This document shows, piece by piece, positions 60,001 through 64,000 of a DNA stretch of 64,000 nt; position 1 is the first letter of the stretch; each line of letters begins with the position of its first letter. A model generated the notes under the pieces. It had not been told where the DNA came from. It saw nothing but the letters and a program-made list of their open reading frames with translations, and did not search any database. Position numbers and translations under genes: made by a program. The stretch spans positions 1 through 64,000 of the forward strand of contig JAEYPT010000003.1 of the NCBI GenBank assembly GCA_023410445.1. Reading direction: 5' to 3'. The stretch is from Bacillota bacterium (GTDB lineage Bacteria > Bacillota > Clostridia > Oscillospirales > Acutalibacteraceae).

Positions 60001-60777
60001 TTATTCATTAACAAAGGGATCGGATTTGCGTTTTTCGACAAACGCTGTCATCGCGTTTTTTTGGTCCTTCGTGTCGCAGCAGAAGCCGAAAAGCTCCGCT
60101 TCGAGAAGAACGGCCGTATCAATATCCATCTGCAAACCGAGATTGATCGCTTTCTTGCACTGACGCACCGCGATTGGGGCGTTGCGCGCGACTTTTCCGG
60201 CGAGCTTCAGAGCTTCGTCCATCAACTGATCCGCCGGGTAAACAGCGTTGACCAGACCGATGCGGAGAGCTTCATCCGCTTTCACCTTGCCGCAGGTGTA
60301 GATCAGTTCCTTCGCTTTGCCTACGCCGATGGTGCGGGCAAGCCGCTGCGTGCCGCCAAAGCCGGGGGTAATGCCGAGACCGGCCTCCGGCTGGCCGAAC
60401 AGAGCGTTTTCGGAAGCGATGCGGATGTCGCAGGAGAGGGAAAGTTCGCAGCCGCCGCCGAGTGCAAAGCCGTTGACCGCCGCGATTACGGGAATTGGGA
60501 AGCTTTCAATCTTGCGGAACACCGCGTTCCCCTTGGCACTGAAAGCCTTTCCCTGTTCCTTCGTCATGGTGGACATCGCGCCGATATCCGCGCCAGCAAC
60601 AAAGGACTTATCTCCGGCGCCCGTGATAATCAGGCAGCGCGTACTGTCGAGCGGAACCGCGTTGATCACCGCTTCCAGATCGTCGAGAACCTCCGGATTC
60701 AGAGCATTCAGAGCCTTTTCACGGTCAATCGTCACGATGCCGACAAAGTCCTTCTGCTCATACCTTACATAGCTCAT
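60001..60777 (-). CDS. crt: Short-chain enoyl-CoA hydratase (crotonase)
   Basis: Crt (258 aa) dehydrates 3-hydroxybutyryl-CoA to crotonyl-CoA. The oxyanion-hole and catalytic motifs are intact: SFVAGADIGAM near 58-68, E111 in GGGCELSLSCD and E131 in GQPEAGLGITPGFGGTQRL. AAGG lies nine bases before the ATG. It lies 36 bases after thl. Confidence 0.98.
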   Translation of the reverse strand: MSYVRYEQKDFVGIVTIDREKALNALNPEVLDDLEAVINAVPLDSTRCLIITGAGDKSFVAGADIGAMSTMTKEQGKAFSAKGNAVFRKIESFPIPVIAAVNGFALGGGCELSLSCDIRIASENALFGQPEAGLGITPGFGGTQRLARTIGVGKAKELIYTCGKVKADEALRIGLVNAVYPADQLMDEALKLAGKVARNAPIAVRQCKKAINLGLQMDIDTAVLLEAELFGFCCDTKDQKNAMTAFVEKRKSDPFVNE

Positions 60778-60813
60778 CTTGACAGCCTTCTTTCATCCGA
60801 TTTAAGATGACGC

Positions 60814-61998
60814 TTATTCGTATCTCTTAACAACGCAGGAAACGCCCATGCCGCCGCCGACGCAAAGAGTTGCGAGGCCGTAGTTGTTCTTCCTCTTCTC
60901 CATCTCATACATCAGAGTGGTGAGGATACGGGCACCGGAGCAGCCGACCGGATGGCCGAGCGCAATGGCGCCGCCGTTGACGTTTACTTTGCTCATATCG
61001 AATTCAAGGTCTCTGCATACCGCGATGGACTGAGCGGCAAACGCCTCGTTCGCTTCAATCAGATCCATGTCGCTGACCTTCATGCCGAGCTTCTTCATCA
61101 GCTTCTTCGTGGACTCGATCGGGCCTAGACCCATGTAAGCCGGATCCACACCTGCGGAAGCACCGCCGACCCAGTAAGCCATCGGCTTCACACCAAGTTC
61201 CTTCGCCTTATCCTCGGTCATAACCACAAGAGCGCAAGCTGCGTCGTTGATTCCGGAGGCATTCGCGGCGGTTACGGTACCGTCTTTCTTAAAGGCAGGC
61301 TTCAGACCGGCCAGGCCCTCAGCCGTAACACCCTTGCGGGGAGCTTCATCGGTATCGAACGGAACGATCTGTTTCTTCACTTTAATGTCGATCGGGACGA
61401 TTTCGTCCTTAAACTTGCCGTCGGCGATTGCTTTTTCCGCCTTCTGCTGGCTGTTTGCGGCAAATTCATCCTGCATCTCGCGGGTAATGCCATACTTTTC
61501 CGCAATGTTCTCTGCCGTGATGCCCATGTGATAATGATGGAACGTGTCTTCCAGACCATCGTTAATCATGGAGTCGATCAGAACGCCGTTGTTCATGCGA
61601 TAACCGAAACGGGCGTTCTTCAGCAGGTACGGTGCGCCGGACATGTTCTCAGCGCCGCCGGCGACGATGACATCGGCTTCACCGGCCTCAATCAGTGCAG
61701 CCGCGACATTGATGCTTTTCAGACCGGAGCCGCAGAGGTTGTTCAGCGTGAACGCAGGAGTGGAAATCGGGATGCCTGCATAAACGGATGCCTGACGGGC
61801 AACGTTCTGCCCGATACCGGCCTGGTAAACGCAGCCGAGAATAACTTCGTCCACCTGCTCCGGCGCGATTCCCGCGCGCTTCATGGTTTCCTTGACCACA
61901 GCTGTGGCAAGTTCCGGAGTGGAGACGTTCACCAGTGCGCCGCCCATTTTGCCGATTGCGGTACGGCATGCGCCGGCCAGAACAATTTTTTTCGACAT
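60814..61998 (-). CDS. thl: Acetyl-CoA acetyltransferase (thiolase)
   Basis: Thiolase (394 aa) condenses two acetyl-CoA to acetoacetyl-CoA, the first step of the operon. The acyl-accepting cysteine is C89 (NNLCGSG). The other catalytic residues are in GGAIALGHPVGCSGAR (His) and LATLCVGGGMG (Cys) near the C-terminus. I chose the ATG at 61998 (MSKKIVLAGACRT), with GGAGG seven bases upstream; a longer frame to 62112 runs through the promoter. As first gene it lies about 80 bases after a promoter with a Rex-like box. Confidence 0.98.
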   Translation of the reverse strand: MSKKIVLAGACRTAIGKMGGALVNVSTPELATAVVKETMKRAGIAPEQVDEVILGCVYQAGIGQNVARQASVYAGIPISTPAFTLNNLCGSGLKSINVAAALIEAGEADVIVAGGAENMSGAPYLLKNARFGYRMNNGVLIDSMINDGLEDTFHHYHMGITAENIAEKYGITREMQDEFAANSQQKAEKAIADGKFKDEIVPIDIKVKKQIVPFDTDEAPRKGVTAEGLAGLKPAFKKDGTVTAANASGINDAACALVVMTEDKAKELGVKPMAYWVGGASAGVDPAYMGLGPIESTKKLMKKLGMKVSDMDLIEANEAFAAQSIAVCRDLEFDMSKVNVNGGAIALGHPVGCSGARILTTLMYEMEKRKNNYGLATLCVGGGMGVSCVVKRYE

Positions 61999-62077
61999 AA
62001 ATTTTCCTCCATTCATTTTTAAACATTGCAGATTTTCTAAATTAATCAGCGGGCAGTCTTTCTCCCCGCAAAGTACT

Positions 62078-62095
62078 ATGTTAAATATATCACAA
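62078..62095. promoter_or_regulatory. Rex-like redox operator
   Basis: TTGTGATATATTTAACAT on the minus strand matches 11 of the 14 fixed positions of the clostridial Rex consensus TTGTTAA-N4-TTAACAA. It overlaps the -10 box and the expected transcription start, where a repressor would block initiation. Confidence 0.65.
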
Positions 62096-62112
62096 TATTT
62101 GTCGATATGCAA
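62084..62112 (-). promoter_or_regulatory. Promoter of the butyryl-CoA operon
   Basis: TTGCAT (62107-62112), 17-base spacer, TATATT (62084-62089) preceded by TGA as an extended -10. It lies about 85 bases upstream of thl. Confidence 0.72.
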
Positions 62113-62227
62113 CTAATAACGCATGAAAACTTATTAAACTTTCATTATTTTCTCTGTCTGACTGTGACAAATACGGACTGCCGAAATTGCAAACAGCAAC
62201 AAACGGTTTCCGTAAGGTTAACTTTGG

Positions 62228-63394
62228 TCAGTTCAGAACCATCCAGCCCGACAGTACCCTCACGATTTCTTCCCGTTCCGCCTTGAGAGAGCCCTGCACC
62301 AGTTCCTTTGGACCACCACCGCGGCCGTTCAGCTTCTGGTTCAGCTCTTTTCCGACCGGCCTTACATCTCCGGCCGGGTCTGCTGCCGCGTACCGGTAAG
62401 AATCCCCGGAACCGGAAAAAACCGCAGCTGTTCCACAGCGCTGTGCCAACATCAGCGCCGCTTTGCGCAGCAGCTCCGGCGAAAGGTCGTCAAAAAACCG
62501 GCACACCTTCCCACCGTTCTCCGGCGCCGTGGCGACCTGCGCCTCCAACATTTTCTCCTGTATATCGGAAAGCTGACGCTTCAAATTTGCTGATTCCGTG
62601 AGCACTTGCTTTACAGAAACGGATATTTCTTCCGGTTTGGCGGAAAGAAGAGCGGAGATTTCCTGCGTGCTGCGCAGCCTTTCGCTGTAATCTGCCATTG
62701 CCTGCGAACCGCACGCCATTGTGAAACGCGTGCCGCCCTTGTAGCGCTGGGAAGTCAGAATTTTGATTGCTCCGATTTCACCGGTCCGCGAAACGTGGGT
62801 TCCACAGCACGCGCACACGTCATAGTCAGGAACCGTGACGATCCGCACCGCACCCGTCAGTTCCTTTTTGCTGCGGTAATCAAGCTTTGCAAGTGCTTCC
62901 GGAGACGGATACTCCGCGACAACCGGCACGTTCCGGTAAACCGCTTCATTGGCCAGCGTTTCGATCAACGTCAGTTGATCAGCCGTAAGCTCCCTGCTCC
63001 AATCTACGGTGAGAAATGAATCACTCATATGGAAACCGACGTTGTCTCCGCCGAAAAAGCGGTTTGAGATCCCCGAGACAATGTGCTCCCCCGTGTGCTG
63101 CTGCATTCGGGCAAAACGAAGCGGCCAGTTGATTCCGCCCGCGACAAGCGCTCCCACCGGAAGCTCCCGGTCGATACGGTGGAAAATTTCGCCGTCTTTT
63201 TCCCGAACCTCCGTCACATTGGCAAAATTCAGGACGCCGATGTCGCAGGGCTGTCCTCCGCCCTCGGGGTAAAACGCGGTTCGGTCCAGAAGAACTAAAT
63301 AGCCGCCGTTCTGCGATTCACAGGACAGTACCCGGGCAAAAAAGGTCCTTTGATAGGGGTTCTCATAAAACAGCTTTCTCGTTTCCGTATTCAT
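62228..63394 (-). CDS. alaX: Alanyl-tRNA editing protein AlaX, long form
   Basis: A 388-residue free-standing editing protein that hydrolyses Ser-tRNA(Ala) or Gly-tRNA(Ala). It has the AlaRS-like editing core with H100 and H104 (QQHTGEHIVSG) and the second zinc motif CACCGTHV near 193-200. A coiled region follows, then a C-terminal DHHA1-like domain ending with NGRGGGPKELVQGS. That domain marks the AlaX-L type. AGAGG lies eight bases before the ATG, which overlaps the NUDIX stop by four bases. Confidence 0.94.
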   Translation of the reverse strand: MNTETRKLFYENPYQRTFFARVLSCESQNGGYLVLLDRTAFYPEGGGQPCDIGVLNFANVTEVREKDGEIFHRIDRELPVGALVAGGINWPLRFARMQQHTGEHIVSGISNRFFGGDNVGFHMSDSFLTVDWSRELTADQLTLIETLANEAVYRNVPVVAEYPSPEALAKLDYRSKKELTGAVRIVTVPDYDVCACCGTHVSRTGEIGAIKILTSQRYKGGTRFTMACGSQAMADYSERLRSTQEISALLSAKPEEISVSVKQVLTESANLKRQLSDIQEKMLEAQVATAPENGGKVCRFFDDLSPELLRKAALMLAQRCGTAAVFSGSGDSYRYAAADPAGDVRPVGKELNQKLNGRGGGPKELVQGSLKAEREEIVRVLSGWMVLN

Positions 63395-63891
63395 CCGTTT
63401 TTCCTCTTTTCTTCATTCCAGCCGGTAAATTCCAAGCACGAAGGCACCAATAGCCCTTCCCGGCACATTGTTTCATATTCCGAACGACCCGTCCATTTCG
63501 CGTCTGTAACTTCCTCCGGCTGCAAAACAAGACTTTCCGCCGATACATCTGAATGGAACAGCCAAAAATCGATAAACACGCTACCGTCCTTTTCCTTCTT
63601 GATTAAAGCGCCGTCCCTCCGGTCGACCGTCACGCCAACCTCCTCCTGGAGTTCGCGAAGAGCGCCATCCAGACTGGATTCACCTGCCTGTACGTGCCCG
63701 GCCGTGCATTCCCAATACCCGCCCCAAGCCTTCGACGGGTGGCGTCTGGTCAGAAGCACTTCGTTTTTCGGGTTCAGAAGCCATGCGTAAACCACAAGTC
63801 TGAATTCGTCCTCCCCCATCGGAGTACCTCGCTCGCAGATTCTTCCGGTACGGTTTCGGTGCGAATCATAAATATCAATCATTTCCGGCAT
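63391..63891 (-). CDS. NUDIX hydrolase, IPP-isomerase-like subgroup
   Basis: A 166-residue NUDIX protein. The box GHVQAGESSLDGALRELQEEVGV lies near residues 64-86 and has all metal-binding glutamates. The N-terminus MPEMIDIYDSHRNRTGRICERG resembles the YfcD/YvdD-like group near isopentenyl-diphosphate isomerases. The substrate is unknown. The ATG at 63891 has GAGGAGGG upstream; the longer frame to 63963 runs through a terminator. It shares ATGA with alaX, so the two are coupled. Confidence 0.92.
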   Translation of the reverse strand: MPEMIDIYDSHRNRTGRICERGTPMGEDEFRLVVYAWLLNPKNEVLLTRRHPSKAWGGYWECTAGHVQAGESSLDGALRELQEEVGVTVDRRDGALIKKEKDGSVFIDFWLFHSDVSAESLVLQPEEVTDAKWTGRSEYETMCREGLLVPSCLEFTGWNEEKRKNG

Positions 63892-63923
63892 CCGTTTTCC
63901 CTCCTCTGTAAACTCACACAAAT

Positions 63924-63951
63924 GCAAAAAGCTCCCTGCCGCGCAGGGAGC
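63924..63951 (-). terminator. Terminator upstream of the NUDIX gene
   Basis: An eight-base GC-rich stem (63931-63938 with 63944-63951) with a five-base loop, then five U on the minus strand. It ends the transcript of the gene that enters from the right edge. Confidence 0.8.
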
Positions 63952-63956
63952 AAAAA

Positions 63957-64000
63957 TCAGCAAATTCTGGGAAGCCCCTCGCCGTACAAGGGGGCAACGA
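63957..64000 (-). CDS. C-terminal end of an unidentified gene
   Basis: On the minus strand the frame from 63998 reads VAPLYGEGLPRIC and then TGA at 63957-63959, six bases before a terminator. The position before a terminator supports a real gene end. Thirteen residues are too few to identify it. Confidence 0.4.
   Translation of the reverse strand, partial: VAPLYGEGLPRIC

Noticed and set aside
1..64000. CRISPR arrays, insertion sequences, prophage or integrated elements
   Set aside because: I found no regularly spaced direct repeats, transposase, integrase or phage structural genes. The tRNA-Thr has no flanking integrase or repeated 3' end.

Overview
The window looks like a chromosomal segment of a strictly anaerobic, probably spore-forming Bacillota of class Clostridia, most likely Oscillospiraceae/Ruminococcaceae-like. 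That placement is an inference. It rests on near-perfect AGGAGG ribosome binding sites, frequent TTG and GTG starts, sigma-A promoters of the TTGACA-17-TATAAT type, the sporulation-linked BofA and YaaL proteins, GdpP, RNase J, and a complete acetyl-CoA to butyryl-CoA operon with an apparent Rex site. Base composition is near half G+C. I see no insertion sequence, prophage or CRISPR array.

Layout, left to right. 1-258 is a perfect 112-bp inverted repeat that carries the tails of two convergent tuf genes. 221-17.8 kb, all on the minus strand, is an information-processing block. In transcription order it is rpmE, terminator, yigZ, dgt, dnaG, rpoD, an Rrf2 regulator, terminator, then rpoB-rpoC-rpsL-rpsG-fusA and tuf; rpoB and tuf each have their own promoter. 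17.9-31 kb is a mixed region: a membrane-anchored VanY-like protein that has lost its catalytic residues, pyruvate kinase, a ferredoxin, two c-di-GMP phosphodiesterase-type EAL proteins, a MATE transporter, YccF, two GNAT acetyltransferases, a 1-phosphofructokinase-type kinase, a GyrI-like protein and a prolyl-tRNA editing protein. 29.8-32.0 kb holds ApbE next to a membrane ferredoxin/FMN_bind protein, an enzyme and its probable flavinylation substrate.

32-41.8 kb holds tRNA-Thr(CGU), an XRE regulator, DUF4364, bofA, yaaL, rnr, secG, a ParC/ParE-type topoisomerase pair and a LiaF-like membrane protein. 41.8-49.6 kb is a probable six-gene operon gdpP-rplI-dnaB-tilS-hpt-ftsH. RNase J (with a long basic N-terminal extension) and rnhA-nifS-GNAT follow divergently. 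54.2-55.9 kb is an autoregulated TetR-radical SAM pair with a clear promoter and operator. 56-62 kb is the butyryl-CoA operon thl-crt-hbd-bcd-etfB-etfA, read on the minus strand from a promoter overlapped by a Rex-like box. A NUDIX-alaX pair and the last codons of an unidentified gene end the window.

Metabolically, thiolase, crotonase, hydroxybutyryl-CoA dehydrogenase, butyryl-CoA dehydrogenase and EtfAB convert two acetyl-CoA to butyryl-CoA and, by family knowledge, may bifurcate electrons to ferredoxin. The terminal step (CoA-transferase or phosphotransbutyrylase/butyrate kinase) is not in the window. The observations most worth checking are the terminal inverted repeat, the catalytically dead VanY-like protein, the Rex box, the TetR/radical SAM operon, the flavinylated membrane ferredoxin protein and the RNase J extension.
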